Source: Vibrio penaeicida (lineage in GTDB: Bacteria; Pseudomonadota; Gammaproteobacteria; Enterobacterales; Vibrionaceae). Taken from it: 64,000 bases of DNA. The notes under the pieces were generated by a model, which saw nothing but the letters and a program-made list of their open reading frames with translations, had not been told where the DNA came from and searched no databases. The position numbers and the translations under genes are program-made. The DNA is taken from NCBI RefSeq assembly GCF_030689305.1, contig NZ_JAUYVM010000010.1, positions 167,824-231,823 of the forward strand, read 5' to 3'. This document shows, piece by piece, positions 24,674-34,944 of this stretch. How positions within the stretch are numbered: the stretch's first letter is position 1; the number at the start of each line of letters is the position of its first letter.

Positions 24674-26233
24674 GTGAGTAAAAAGCTACTCAAGTCTGGC
24701 TTGATCGTCAGTATGATGACTTTTATATCCAGAATACTGGGACTTGTAAGGGATGTAGTCGTAGCCAATTTAATGGGTGCAGGTGCCAGTGCAGATGTTT
24801 TCTTCTTTGCCAATAAAATCCCTAACTTTTTGCGCCGCCTTTTTGCTGAGGGCGCTTTTTCTCAAGCTTTTGTACCTGTTCTAACGGAATATCACGCCAG
24901 TGGCGATCAAGACAAAACCCGAGAATTGATTGCAAAAGCATCGGGTACATTAGGTGTCATTGTGACTGTGGTGACATTAATAGGAGTACTTGGTTCTGGT
25001 GTTATCACAGCACTATTCGGTTTTGGGTGGTTTCTTGACTGGCTAAATGGTGGCCCTTCTTCTGAAAAGTTTGTGCTTGCCAGCTTCCTACTGAAAATTA
25101 CGTTCCCTTATTTGTGGTTTATTACGTTTGTTGCGCTATCAGGCGCCATTCTAAATACGATAGGTAAGTTTGCGGTCTCCTCTTTTACGCCGGTGTTTCT
25201 CAATATTATGATCATCGGGTCGGCGCTTTTAATATCACCACAATTAGAACAACCGGAAATTGGCTTAGCTATAGGCGTATTTCTAGGTGGCTTGGTTCAG
25301 TTTCTTTTCCAAATCCCTTTCTTAATAAAAGAGGGGATGTTGGTGAAACCTAAATGGGGATGGCACGACCCCGGCGTTGTAAAAATCCGAACCTTAATGA
25401 TCCCTGCGTTGTTCGGTGTGTCTGTGAGTCAAATTAACCTTTTATTCGACACGTTTATCGCCAGCTTTTTGGCGACAGGTTCGATCAGCTGGCTCTATTA
25501 CTCTGATCGTTTATTAGAATTTCCGTTAGGTTTGTTTGGAATTGCCATAGCCACTGTCATTCTTCCAGCGCTTTCTCGAAAACATGTAGATTCCCAAAGT
25601 GATGGCTTTGCGCACACTATGGATTGGGGAGTCCGAATGGTTTTGTTGCTTGGTGTTCCTGCCATGCTAGGGCTGATTATACTTTCCAAACCGATGCTAA
25701 TGGTGCTCTTCATGCGGGGAGAGTTCACTCCTCAAGATGTTGAGTTTGCGTCCTTATCCTTAATGGCTTACGCATCGGGCTTACTTAACTTTATGTTGAT
25801 TAAAGTTCTGGCACCAGGCTATTACTCTCGACAAGATACGAAAACCCCCGTGAAGTACGGAATTATTGCTATGGCCTCTAACATGGTATTCAACGCTATT
25901 TTTGCTTGGTTTTATGGATACGTTGGGTTGGCTATTGCCACGGCATTATCTGCCTTTGTGAATATGGCGTTGTTGTACCGCGGACTACATAGACAAAAAG
26001 TGTATCGAATCACCAAAGAAACGCTTATTTTTGCACTGAAACTCGTCATTGCTGGAGTGGCGATGGTGGCGGCGGTTTTATGGTTAAACCCGACAATGGA
26101 TATATGGTTGTCTTGGAGCTTTGGTTCTCGTTGCTTGCAATTGGCTATTTTGATTAGTGCAGGTGCTTTGGTTTACTTGATGTCAGTCTTGGTGATGGGG
26201 GTTCGAATTCGCCACCTCAAAGCCGCCTCTTAA
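24674..26233 (+). CDS. murJ: Lipid II flippase MurJ (MviN)
   Basis: Flips lipid II across the inner membrane for peptidoglycan synthesis. The 519-residue protein has about 14 membrane spans and the MurJ N-terminal signature SRILGLVRDVVVANLMGAG-type segment and FANKIPNFLRRLFAEGAFSQAFVPVL (continuous around residues 48-72). I chose GTG 24674 (MSKKLLKSG) since AGGGG is six bases upstream; the ATG at 24668 directly abuts AGGGG. It precedes ribF by 119 bp. Confidence 0.94.
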   Translation: MSKKLLKSGLIVSMMTFISRILGLVRDVVVANLMGAGASADVFFFANKIPNFLRRLFAEGAFSQAFVPVLTEYHASGDQDKTRELIAKASGTLGVIVTVVTLIGVLGSGVITALFGFGWFLDWLNGGPSSEKFVLASFLLKITFPYLWFITFVALSGAILNTIGKFAVSSFTPVFLNIMIIGSALLISPQLEQPEIGLAIGVFLGGLVQFLFQIPFLIKEGMLVKPKWGWHDPGVVKIRTLMIPALFGVSVSQINLLFDTFIASFLATGSISWLYYSDRLLEFPLGLFGIAIATVILPALSRKHVDSQSDGFAHTMDWGVRMVLLLGVPAMLGLIILSKPMLMVLFMRGEFTPQDVEFASLSLMAYASGLLNFMLIKVLAPGYYSRQDTKTPVKYGIIAMASNMVFNAIFAWFYGYVGLAIATALSAFVNMALLYRGLHRQKVYRITKETLIFALKLVIAGVAMVAAVLWLNPTMDIWLSWSFGSRCLQLAILISAGALVYLMSVLVMGVRIRHLKAAS

Positions 26234-26352
26234 TGAGTGGATTATTTTCAGAGTGAAACTCGCATCTTATTGCTGTTTGGGTATATAATCCGTCGGTTTC
26301 GTGCACAATAAAATGATTGAATAACGGCAAGTAAGCCTAAGCTAGAGATTTC

Positions 26353-27282
26353 ATGGAGTTAATCCGAGGTATACACAATATAAAGCCCCGCCATAAAGGG
26401 TGCGTATTGACGATAGGTAATTTTGATGGTGTCCACTTGGGTCACCAACAAGTGCTGAAACAAGTGTCACAGCAAGCTCAAAATATGGGGTTGCCGACCA
26501 TGGTCATGACGTTTGAACCTCAACCCATGGAGTTTTTTGCGCGGAATAAAGCCCCCGCGCGGTTGACTCGCTTGCGCGATAAAATTGTTCAATTGAATAA
26601 GCTCGACATCAGACGGCTACTTTGCGTTAACTTTAATGCAAATTTTTCAAGTATGAGCGCAGAAGGGTTTATCAGAGATCTATTGGTTGCCCAGCTGGAT
26701 GTGAAGTTTCTCGTTGTTGGCGACGACTTTTGTTTCGGTAAAGGTCGGAAAGGCAACTTTGAGATGTTGAAAAGTGCTGGCGAAGAACTCGGTTTCGAGG
26801 TTGTCAGTACCCAGAGCTTTAAAATGGACCAACTGCGTGTTAGCAGTACCGCTATCCGTGAAGCGTTAGCGACCGACGACTTTTCTCATGCAGAGAAAAT
26901 GCTAGGGCGCCCGTACAGTATAAATGGTCGGGTTTCTCATGGTAGAAAGCTCGGTCGGACCATCGGTTTTCCCACCGCTAATATTCCGTTAAAACGCTGC
27001 GTATCGCCTGTTTCAGGCGTGTATGTCGTTGAGGTTAATGGAATAGACGGTTCAGTATACGGTGGCGTGGCTAATATAGGTCAACGTCCAACTGTTGATG
27101 GTATTCGTCAACAGCTGGAAGTGCATTTGTTTGATTTCAATTCAAACTTGTACGGTAAACAACTTGAAGTGTCATTACTTCACAAACTAAGAGATGAAAT
27201 AAAATTTGACTCTCTAGATGCGCTAACAGCGCAAATTGAATTGGATGCTGAGGCAGCAAGGGTGTGGCTGCGTCGGCTTTAA
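26353..27282 (+). CDS. ribF: Bifunctional riboflavin kinase/FAD synthetase RibF
   Basis: Phosphorylates riboflavin to FMN and adenylylates FMN to FAD. The 309-residue protein has an N-terminal nucleotidyltransferase domain (GNFDGVHLGHQ about 23-33, ISSTxIR-type VSSTAIREAL) and a C-terminal riboflavin kinase domain (GRTIGFPTANIPL, GVYVVEV, VANIGQRPTVDG). ATG 26353 is the start; the order murJ-ribF-ileS-lspA matches other vibrios. No FMN riboswitch is visible upstream. Confidence 0.95.
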   Translation: MELIRGIHNIKPRHKGCVLTIGNFDGVHLGHQQVLKQVSQQAQNMGLPTMVMTFEPQPMEFFARNKAPARLTRLRDKIVQLNKLDIRRLLCVNFNANFSSMSAEGFIRDLLVAQLDVKFLVVGDDFCFGKGRKGNFEMLKSAGEELGFEVVSTQSFKMDQLRVSSTAIREALATDDFSHAEKMLGRPYSINGRVSHGRKLGRTIGFPTANIPLKRCVSPVSGVYVVEVNGIDGSVYGGVANIGQRPTVDGIRQQLEVHLFDFNSNLYGKQLEVSLLHKLRDEIKFDSLDALTAQIELDAEAARVWLRRL

Positions 27283-27353
27283 AAGTTAAACGGTTTATTC
27301 CACCGTTCAGCACAATGTCTAACTTTCGCCCAATATAACGGAATTAAGAATCA

Positions 27354-30194
27354 ATGAGTGAGTATAAAGATACCCTGAATTTACCTGAAACAGGGTTTCC
27401 AATGCGTGGCAATCTGGCCAATCGAGAGCCAGAAATGCTTAAGCGTTGGTACAAAGAAGACCTTTACGGCGAGATCCGTAAAGCGAAGAAAGGCAAAAAG
27501 TCTTTCGTATTACATGATGGCCCTCCCTATGCCAATGGTGATATTCACATTGGTCACGCACTGAATAAGATTCTTAAAGACATTATTATTAAATCCAAAA
27601 CCCTTTCCGGTTTTGATGCACCTTATATCCCAGGTTGGGACTGCCACGGTCTGCCGATCGAATTAATGGTGGAAAAGAAAGTAGGCAAGCCAGGTAAAAA
27701 AGTGACGGCAGCGGAGTTTCGTGAGAAATGCCGTCAGTACGCTGCGGGTCAAGTTGAAGGTCAGAAAGAAAGCTTCAAACGTCTAGGTATTCTTGGTGAG
27801 TGGGACAAACCATACCGCACCATGGATTTTACGACTGAAGCAAACATCATCCGTGCTCTAGGTAAAATTGCCGATAACGGTCACCTGCTAAAAGGTTTCA
27901 AACCTGTTCACTGGTGTACAGATTGTGGTTCTGCCTTGGCTGAAGCTGAGGTGGAGTACAAAGATAAAGTTTCTCCTTCAATTGATGTTCGTTTTAAAGC
28001 GGCAGATGAAGCTGCGTTGTTGTCTAAATTCAACTTAAACGAAGGTCATGAAGGTCAAGGTGATATCTCCGTTATTATTTGGACGACGACGCCTTGGACG
28101 CTTCCTGCAAACCGCGCTGTGTGTATGCGTGATGATCTGGAATATGTACTTATCCAAGTTGAAGCGAGTGATTCGTCGGAGCCTGAGCGTATTATCGTTG
28201 CTTCCGAGCTTGCCAAAGATGTAATGGAGCGTGCAGGTGTTGAACACTTCCACAACCTAGGTTTTGCGAAAGGTGCGGATCTTGAATTGTCTCAGTTCAA
28301 TCACCCGTTCTACGACTTCACTGTTCCTGTAGTTCTTGGTGAGCATGTTACGACTGATTCTGGTACGGGTGTGGTTCATACTGCTCCTGGACATGGTCAA
28401 GAGGATTTCGTGGTTGGCAAACAATACAACCTTGAAGTTGCTAACCCAGTAGGATCAAACGGCGTTTACCTTCCTGATACAGAATTATTTGCTGGTCAGC
28501 ATGTCTTTAAAGCAAACGACTCTGTTTTAGATGTTCTAAAAGAGAAGGGTGCACTTTTGCATCACCACTCTTACGAACACAGCTACCCACATTGCTGGAG
28601 ACACAAAACCCCAATCATTTTCCGTGCAACACCACAGTGGTTCATTTCTATGGATCAAGCGGGTCTTCGTGCAAAGGCACTGGAGTCAATTAAAGGTGTT
28701 GAATGGATGCCTGAATGGGGTCAGAGCCGCATTGAGGGTATGATCGAAGGTCGCCCAGAATGGTGTGTTTCTCGACAACGTACTTGGGGTGTGCCAATTG
28801 CATTATTTGTACACAAAGAGACGGCTGAACTGCATCCGAACTCATTAGAACTTATTGAAAAAGTCGCGAAGCTAGTAGAAGAGAAAGGCATTCAAGCTTG
28901 GTGGGATGTTGACGCAGCAGAGCTTATGGGCGCTGAAGATGCAGACAAGTACGAAAAAGTACTGGATACCCTAGACGTATGGTTCGATTCGGGTGTCACT
29001 CACTATTCGGTGGTGGATTCTCGTGAAGAGTACAATGGCAACTCTGCTGACCTATATCTAGAAGGTTCTGACCAGCACCGTGGTTGGTTCCAGTCTTCTT
29101 TGATTTCATCCATCGCGATGAAAGATGAAGCCCCATACAAGCAAGTGCTTACGCACGGCTTCGTAGTGGATGGCAACGGTCGTAAGATGTCTAAGTCTAT
29201 CGGTAACGTGGTTGCCCCTAAAGACGTCACTAACAAGCTAGGTGCGGACATCCTACGCCTATGGGTTGCTTCTACTGATTATACTGGCGAAGTTGCGGTA
29301 TCTGATGAAATTCTTAAGCGCTCTGCAGACGCATACCGCCGTATTCGTAATACCGCGCGTTTCTTCCTTGCTAACTTAAGCGGTTTCAATCCAGAAACGG
29401 ATCTTGTACCAGCAGAAGAAATGGTGGCGCTTGATCGTTGGGCCGTTGGTCGCGCTCAAGCAGCACAAGAAGAGATTGTTAACGCGTACGGAGAGTACAA
29501 TACACACGCTGTTACCCAACGCTTAATGCAGTTCTGTTCGATCGAAATGGGCTCTTTCTATTTAGATGTGATTAAAGATCGCCAGTACACAGCGAAGCAG
29601 GGCGGTCACGCTCAACGCAGCTGTCAGACGGCACTTTACTACATTGTCGAAGCTCTGGTTCGTTGGATGGCACCGATTATGTCATTCACAGCAGACGAGA
29701 TTTGGAACGAAATGCCAGGCGCACGTGATAAGTTTGTCTTCACGGGTGAGTGGTTTGAAGGCTTGTTTGGTCTTGTTGAAGGCGAAGAACTCAGCAACGA
29801 ATTCTGGACTGACATTCAATCTGTACGTGGTGCTGTGAACAAGCTTCTTGAAGATGCTCGTAAAGAGAAAGCGATTGGTGGTTCGTTACAAGCGGAAGTG
29901 ACGCTTTATGCTGATGATGCACTGACAGCTAAACTCAACAGGCTTGAAGATGAGCTACGCTTTGTTCTGTTAACTTCAGCAGCACAAGTTAAACCTTTAA
30001 GCGACAAGCCTGATTCAGCCAAAGAGACAGATCTGGAAGGCTTGTTCGTTGAAGTTGCGGCGGCAGATGCAGAGAAATGTGAACGCTGTTGGCACCATAC
30101 GCCAGATGTAGGCACTATCGAAGGTCACGAAAAAGTGTGTGGTCGTTGTGTGTCAAATGTGGATGGCGAAGGCGAAGAGCGTAAGTTCGCTTAA
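27354..30194 (+). CDS. ileS: Isoleucyl-tRNA synthetase
   Basis: Charges tRNA-Ile, with editing of misactivated valine. The 946-residue class I enzyme has HIGH at 65-68 (DIHIGHAL), the CP1 editing domain (TTPWTLPANRA), the KMSKS loop (GRKMSKSIGN), and a C-terminal zinc-binding site CERCWHH...CGRC. The start ATG 27354 overlaps no neighbour. lspA follows after 14 bp, as in E. coli, so they are probably translated from one transcript. Confidence 0.96.
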   Translation: MSEYKDTLNLPETGFPMRGNLANREPEMLKRWYKEDLYGEIRKAKKGKKSFVLHDGPPYANGDIHIGHALNKILKDIIIKSKTLSGFDAPYIPGWDCHGLPIELMVEKKVGKPGKKVTAAEFREKCRQYAAGQVEGQKESFKRLGILGEWDKPYRTMDFTTEANIIRALGKIADNGHLLKGFKPVHWCTDCGSALAEAEVEYKDKVSPSIDVRFKAADEAALLSKFNLNEGHEGQGDISVIIWTTTPWTLPANRAVCMRDDLEYVLIQVEASDSSEPERIIVASELAKDVMERAGVEHFHNLGFAKGADLELSQFNHPFYDFTVPVVLGEHVTTDSGTGVVHTAPGHGQEDFVVGKQYNLEVANPVGSNGVYLPDTELFAGQHVFKANDSVLDVLKEKGALLHHHSYEHSYPHCWRHKTPIIFRATPQWFISMDQAGLRAKALESIKGVEWMPEWGQSRIEGMIEGRPEWCVSRQRTWGVPIALFVHKETAELHPNSLELIEKVAKLVEEKGIQAWWDVDAAELMGAEDADKYEKVLDTLDVWFDSGVTHYSVVDSREEYNGNSADLYLEGSDQHRGWFQSSLISSIAMKDEAPYKQVLTHGFVVDGNGRKMSKSIGNVVAPKDVTNKLGADILRLWVASTDYTGEVAVSDEILKRSADAYRRIRNTARFFLANLSGFNPETDLVPAEEMVALDRWAVGRAQAAQEEIVNAYGEYNTHAVTQRLMQFCSIEMGSFYLDVIKDRQYTAKQGGHAQRSCQTALYYIVEALVRWMAPIMSFTADEIWNEMPGARDKFVFTGEWFEGLFGLVEGEELSNEFWTDIQSVRGAVNKLLEDARKEKAIGGSLQAEVTLYADDALTAKLNRLEDELRFVLLTSAAQVKPLSDKPDSAKETDLEGLFVEVAAADAEKCERCWHHTPDVGTIEGHEKVCGRCVSNVDGEGEERKFA

Positions 30195-30208
30195 TATTGG
30201 GATTCGAT

Positions 30209-30724
30209 ATGAGTGACAATGCGTTATCGATGAAGCAATCGGGTGTTCGCTGGCTCTGGCTGGCGGTACTGATTTTCATCGCGGATATTGGTATTAAGTT
30301 CATCGTTATGGACAACATGGGGTATGGCTGGGCGAATCGTATTGAGATTACGTCTTTCTTCAACCTATTGTATGTTCATAACTATGGTGCAGCATTTAGC
30401 TTTTTAAGCGATCAAAGTGGATGGCAACGTTGGTTGTTCTTCAGTATCGCACTGGTTGTTTGTGGTGTATTGATCAGCTGGATGAGAGCTTTACCAGCAA
30501 CAGATAAATGGTTAAATATTTCTTATGCCATGGTAATTGGTGGTGCGGCAGCCAATAACTTTTATGACCGATTGGTTCATGGTTATGTTGTTGATTACCT
30601 CGATTTCTATTGGGGAAGTTACCATTGGCCGGCATTCAATTTAGCAGATGCTGCGATTGTACTTGGTGCTGCTCTCATTTTGCTTGATGGATTCCGTAAA
30701 AAACCGGAAGAGTCACCTCAATAA
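30209..30724 (+). CDS. lspA: Lipoprotein signal peptidase LspA
   Basis: Cleaves the signal peptide of diacylglyceryl-prolipoproteins (signal peptidase II). 171 residues, four membrane spans, with the catalytic aspartates in NNFYDR and FNLADA, and the VHNYGAAFSFL segment. I chose ATG 30209; a TTG at 30197 is only 3 bp after ileS and gives a less typical N-terminus. It ends with a terminator, which sets it apart from fkpB. Confidence 0.94.
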   Translation: MSDNALSMKQSGVRWLWLAVLIFIADIGIKFIVMDNMGYGWANRIEITSFFNLLYVHNYGAAFSFLSDQSGWQRWLFFSIALVVCGVLISWMRALPATDKWLNISYAMVIGGAAANNFYDRLVHGYVVDYLDFYWGSYHWPAFNLADAAIVLGAALILLDGFRKKPEESPQ

Positions 30725-30748
30725 TGAGGGCATATTTTGAATAACCCT

Positions 30749-30781
30749 AAGCGCTGTCCGTTGATTCGGATGGCGCTTTTT
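30749..30781 (+). terminator. Intrinsic terminator after lspA
   Basis: 12-bp stem AAGCGCTGTCCG / CGGATGGCGCTT with two G-T pairs, 6-nt loop, then TTT. Confidence 0.85.
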
Positions 30782-30878
30782 AATATAAAGGCTAAAAATT
30801 GGAAGACATTGGCATAAGCTGAGTTGTGTTCCCGTATAAAAAGCCAAAACCCAATAACGAAAATAAGGACATAACTCT

Positions 30879-31310
30879 GTGACCATTATTACTGCAAATT
30901 CTGCTGTGACGTTGCACTTTACGATAAAACTCAAGGACGGTTCTGTAGCGGATAGTACACACAGCATGGGAAAGCCTGCAAAATTCGCAATGGGTGATGG
31001 AAGTCTGAGTGAAAACTTTGAAAAATCTTTATTAGGTTTGGTTCAAGGTGAGCAAAGAAACATTGAACTCAGCGCTGAAGATGCATTTGGTCAGCCTAAC
31101 CCAGACAATATTCACCATATGGACAGAGCACGATTTATTGGTGAGGAAAAGGTAGAGGTAGGAACCATTATGGCCTTTTCTGGTAAAGACGGCATGGAGA
31201 TTCCAGGCATCATTGCAGAAATTTCTGGCGAATCTGTCACTGTGGATTTCAATCACCCACTTGCAGGGCAAGATGTGACTTTTGAAGTCGAAATTCTAGA
31301 AGTGGAATAA
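30879..31310 (+). CDS. fkpB: FKBP-type peptidyl-prolyl isomerase FkpB (SlpA-like)
   Basis: Small cytoplasmic prolyl isomerase/chaperone. The 143-residue protein has the FKBP start (VTLHFTIKLKDGSVADST), an inserted IF flap (AEDAFGQPNPDNIHHMDRARF) and the end VDFNHPLAGQDVTFEVEILEV of SlyD/SlpA-type FKBPs. It lacks the His-rich tail of SlyD. The start is GTG 30879 with AAGGA nine bases upstream. In E. coli the order is also lspA-fkpB-ispH. Confidence 0.92.
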   Translation: MTIITANSAVTLHFTIKLKDGSVADSTHSMGKPAKFAMGDGSLSENFEKSLLGLVQGEQRNIELSAEDAFGQPNPDNIHHMDRARFIGEEKVEVGTIMAFSGKDGMEIPGIIAEISGESVTVDFNHPLAGQDVTFEVEILEVE

Positions 31311-31533
31311 GGGCTAAAGATATTGGTGGTATTTCCTCTTTGGTGTTGGCTTGAGGCGCAATAGGGATAACGGTAAACTGTGCCCTATAAAGCAATATGT
31401 CGATAACTAATTACACTCAAAAGTAAGATAGCCAAAGTAAATATATCGAAAAGCAATATAACTGTGCGCCATAACAGCGATACCCCTATATCTGAGAGCC
31501 CAAAATTGCGCGCCACTAAATAACGAAAGTACT

Positions 31534-32487
31534 ATGAGCAATGAAATGAAAATACTGTTAGCGAACCCCCGCGGTTTTTGTGCTGGGGTCGATCGCGCCA
31601 TCAGCATTGTAGAAAGGGCATTGGAGATGTACCAACCTCCTATCTATGTGCGTCATGAGGTGGTTCACAACCGCTTTGTGGTTGAAGGTTTGAAACAACG
31701 CGGTGCCATCTTTGTTGAAGAACTGCATGAAGTACCAGACGACAATATTGTTATTTTTTCTGCTCATGGTGTTTCTCAGGCTGTTAGGCAAGAAGCCAAG
31801 CGACGTAAACTAACAGTGTTCGATGCTACCTGCCCACTTGTAACAAAAGTGCATATGGAAGTTGCTCGCGCAAGCCGAAGAAACATGGAGGTCGTATTGA
31901 TTGGTCATGCGGGTCATCCAGAGGTCGAAGGCACTATGGGTCAGTACGACAGCGATACGGGTGGAATGTATCTTGTTGAAAGACCTGAAGATGTTGCTTC
32001 TTTGGTGGTAAACGATCCATCTAACTTTCACTACGTTAGTCAAACCACACTGTCTGTGGACGAAACTGCCGACGTCATTGAAGAGCTTCGACGTGTGTTT
32101 CCTGAAATCCAGGGACCACGCAAAGACGACATTTGCTACGCGACTCAAAACCGCCAAGATGCTGTGCGCATTTTAGCTACGCAAGTTGATGCCGTTGTCG
32201 TTGTAGGTTCAACGAATTCATCCAACTCTACGCGTTTAAAAGAACTGGCTGAAAAGCTCGGTACACCAGGTTATCTGATTGATTGCCCAGAAGCGATTGA
32301 AGCCAAATGGTTTGATGGCGCGAGCAAGGTTGGTGTTACTGCTGGTGCGTCGGCTCCTGAAGAGTTGGTAAACCAGATTTTAGATCGAATTAAAGAGCTT
32401 GGAGCAGACGAAGTAGAAGAAGTCCTTGGTCGGGAAGAAAACATGTTCTTTGAAGTTCCACGAGAGCTCCAAGTGAGAGAAATTTAA
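31534..32487 (+). CDS. ispH: 4-hydroxy-3-methylbut-2-enyl diphosphate reductase IspH (LytB)
   Basis: Last step of the MEP isoprenoid pathway; makes IPP and DMAPP with a [4Fe-4S] cluster. The three cluster cysteines are in NPRGFCAGVDRA, FDATCPLV and DDICYATQNRQ. TNSSNS and the AGASAPE segment complete the active site. The start is ATG 31534, giving 317 aa; an alternative ATG at 31546 would match E. coli more closely (MKILLANPRG). A terminator follows. Confidence 0.95.
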   Translation: MSNEMKILLANPRGFCAGVDRAISIVERALEMYQPPIYVRHEVVHNRFVVEGLKQRGAIFVEELHEVPDDNIVIFSAHGVSQAVRQEAKRRKLTVFDATCPLVTKVHMEVARASRRNMEVVLIGHAGHPEVEGTMGQYDSDTGGMYLVERPEDVASLVVNDPSNFHYVSQTTLSVDETADVIEELRRVFPEIQGPRKDDICYATQNRQDAVRILATQVDAVVVVGSTNSSNSTRLKELAEKLGTPGYLIDCPEAIEAKWFDGASKVGVTAGASAPEELVNQILDRIKELGADEVEEVLGREENMFFEVPRELQVREI

Positions 32488-32512
32488 AAAATCTCGGATA
32501 TATCAATAAAAT

Positions 32513-32537
32513 AAAGCCCCGAATTACTCGGGGCTTT
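32513..32537 (+). terminator. Terminator after ispH
   Basis: 10-bp perfect stem AAAGCCCCGA / TCGGGGCTTT with a 5-nt loop; the T-run is interrupted (TTTACTATTTTT). Confidence 0.8.
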
Positions 32538-32618
32538 ACTATTTTTAAGTTAGGGTGAAAGAAGTACTTTATCCATTTCATTGTTTTAGAGTGTTCAAGT
32601 AGAGAGGTTGGGCAGCGA

Positions 32619-34931
32619 ATGGGTTTCAATTCGTGGTTTTCAAGTAATGTTTCAATCAAGAGAAAACTTTTGCTGATCACTGTTTTTATTTTAGTGATTG
32701 TCTCCGTCTTTACTTGGATTTCAATATCTTCGCTTTCTGCTTACAAACAAGCCAACTCTGACTATCGTAATGAAGTTGCTGCTCGCATTGGTTTATTAAA
32801 CAATCTTCGGTACCAACTAGGGTATAACGGTGCGATTCACCAGTTCAAAAACTATGTCCTCAGGGGCAAGCTCAAAGATAAGGATGCGGCCAGTGAGCAC
32901 TTTAAAGAAGCCAAAATCGTTATCGCACAATACAAATCTTTAAACCTAACTATCGCAGAAAAACACGCGCTAAATGCGGTAGACCGAGTGATTACTGAAT
33001 ACCAAAGCAAACTTTTTCAAATGCCGGTTGAGTACCACAGGCGTTTGAGTGTTAATCAGATTGATGATCAGGTCAAAGTCAATGATGAGCCCGCAATACA
33101 TGCTTTGAATAATCTTGAACACACCGCGAAAGAGCGTGAGTCCGATCAAATCCACCGAGTGAATGCGCTTTTTTCGGAAATGCGCTGGAAAGTACTTACC
33201 GCCACAATTACCATTTTTTTAGCGTCAATTGTGTGCCTAACTTGGCTCTACTTAACTTTAACGCGTCGGCTGAAGCAGTTTGCTCGTTACAGTGAAAAAA
33301 TGCGTGACGGCGTATACAATCACGATGAAGAGCTGAATGAAACACTATCGTGGGAAGGGGACGAATTGAATGAGATTGCCACTAACCTTGAAAGTATCAT
33401 CGAACTGTTGAAATGTGAAAAGGAGAGGGCGGAGGACTCAAGTAAAGCGAAAACTGAATTTTTAGCGGTCGTTTCCCATGAAATTAGAACGCCAATGAAT
33501 GGTGTATTGGGTATCGCTCAGTTATTGCAGAAAACAGACTTGAGTGACAGCCAAAGAAATCACTTGGTTAATTTACATGAATCTGGTGAGCATATGATGA
33601 CTTTGCTTAATGAGATTCTGGATTACTCCAAAATTGAGCAAGGTAAGTTTGATTTAGACTGTCAGCCATTTTCCTTTACTCACTTGATGGGTTCGGTGAG
33701 TAGTATTTATCAATCCTTAGCTGAAGAGAAAGGCATCGATTTATACATCGATAATAAGGTCGATCACGAAAGGTGGGTTTTTGGCGACAAGGCTCGTGTC
33801 AGACAAATCATGTTTAACTTACTCAATAACGCGATCAAATTTACAGAGAAAGGGTTCATAGAGCTTCAAACTTCTGAGCACATCAAAGGCGATCGTATTG
33901 ATTTGAGTATTCAACTCAAAGATACCGGAATTGGGATGAGTCCGGATACGCTGACCAAGCTCTTTAATCCATTTGAACAAGCCGACAGCTCTACAACTCG
34001 GAAGTTTGGCGGCACGGGGTTGGGGCTCTCTATCGTGTCTAGGCTTATCAATCAAATGGGAGGTGAAATTAAGGTTGCCAGTGAGTTAGATATGGGCAGT
34101 TGTTTTACCGTGATACTACCTTTACCTCTTGCCAAGCCTCAGCTAACCGTAGTGCAAGATTGCAGACCGCTTAATTACAATGGACTGAAAGCACTCATTG
34201 TTGAGGATAATCGCTTAAATGGTATGGTGCTTCAATCCATGCTTAAGCAATGTGGCTTTATCACTGAATGCATTGAAAATGGCGCATTAGCGCATAAGTT
34301 AGCGCAGGAAAAAGTCTTCAACCTTATTCTAATGGATAACCATATGCCAGTGATGGATGGTGTTGAAGCCACCTATATGATCCGCCAAGATTCCCTAAAT
34401 AAAAATGCATTGATACTAGGCTGTACCGCAGATTTGTTTAAAGAAACTCGCGATAAAATGAAACAAGCCGGTGTCGATGATCTTATCGCAAAACCAGTTG
34501 TTGAAAGGGAGCTACATGAAACGCTGCGCAATTATGCGAATAAGCTATTTCCTAATGGGATTTTGTACAAACCCAGCTTAGACACGGAAAAGCACATCGA
34601 TACAGATTCAGTGGATGTGAATCTCATCATGCGTAAAAACGCAGTGGCTTTTGATGTGATGCCAGTATTCATTAACAGTGTTATTGAAGAAGCACTGTCC
34701 GCTGTTACGGAATTAAACATCGCCCAACAGAACCAAGAACTCGATGCAATTGTGCGCTCCGCTAACATATTAAGTGTGCTGTTTGAAAAGGTAGCATTAC
34801 CCGGAATGGTTGTGTTAGCGGATTTGGTAGCAAAGCAGGTGAAAATTGACGATCAGCAGATCCATCAGTTGTTTGAGCTCACTCATCAATGGTTGGACGA
34901 ACTCTGTTTGATTGCCGAGGAATGTGGATAA
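32619..34931 (+). CDS. Hybrid sensor histidine kinase/response regulator
   Basis: 770-residue inner-membrane sensor. Order of parts: TM1 (about 18-38), a periplasmic helical domain (about 39-190), TM2 (about 191-213), HAMP, HisKA with phospho-acceptor His287 (VVSHEIRTPMNG), an HATPase domain (FNLLNNAIKFTEKG, DTGIGMS, GGTGLGLSIV), a receiver domain with Asp573 (LILMDNHMPVMDG), and a C-terminal helical region (about 670-770) placed like an Hpt domain but without a recognisable phospho-acceptor His. The signal and output are unknown. It stands alone, followed by a terminator. Confidence 0.9.
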   Translation: MGFNSWFSSNVSIKRKLLLITVFILVIVSVFTWISISSLSAYKQANSDYRNEVAARIGLLNNLRYQLGYNGAIHQFKNYVLRGKLKDKDAASEHFKEAKIVIAQYKSLNLTIAEKHALNAVDRVITEYQSKLFQMPVEYHRRLSVNQIDDQVKVNDEPAIHALNNLEHTAKERESDQIHRVNALFSEMRWKVLTATITIFLASIVCLTWLYLTLTRRLKQFARYSEKMRDGVYNHDEELNETLSWEGDELNEIATNLESIIELLKCEKERAEDSSKAKTEFLAVVSHEIRTPMNGVLGIAQLLQKTDLSDSQRNHLVNLHESGEHMMTLLNEILDYSKIEQGKFDLDCQPFSFTHLMGSVSSIYQSLAEEKGIDLYIDNKVDHERWVFGDKARVRQIMFNLLNNAIKFTEKGFIELQTSEHIKGDRIDLSIQLKDTGIGMSPDTLTKLFNPFEQADSSTTRKFGGTGLGLSIVSRLINQMGGEIKVASELDMGSCFTVILPLPLAKPQLTVVQDCRPLNYNGLKALIVEDNRLNGMVLQSMLKQCGFITECIENGALAHKLAQEKVFNLILMDNHMPVMDGVEATYMIRQDSLNKNALILGCTADLFKETRDKMKQAGVDDLIAKPVVERELHETLRNYANKLFPNGILYKPSLDTEKHIDTDSVDVNLIMRKNAVAFDVMPVFINSVIEEALSAVTELNIAQQNQELDAIVRSANILSVLFEKVALPGMVVLADLVAKQVKIDDQQIHQLFELTHQWLDELCLIAEECG

Positions 34932-34944
34932 GCATTCAGAAAAC

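Noticed and set aside
26234..26352. FMN riboswitch before ribF
   Set aside because: The gap is only 119 bp and shows none of the conserved RFN segments (AGGGGAC..., GATTCCGAACC-like).
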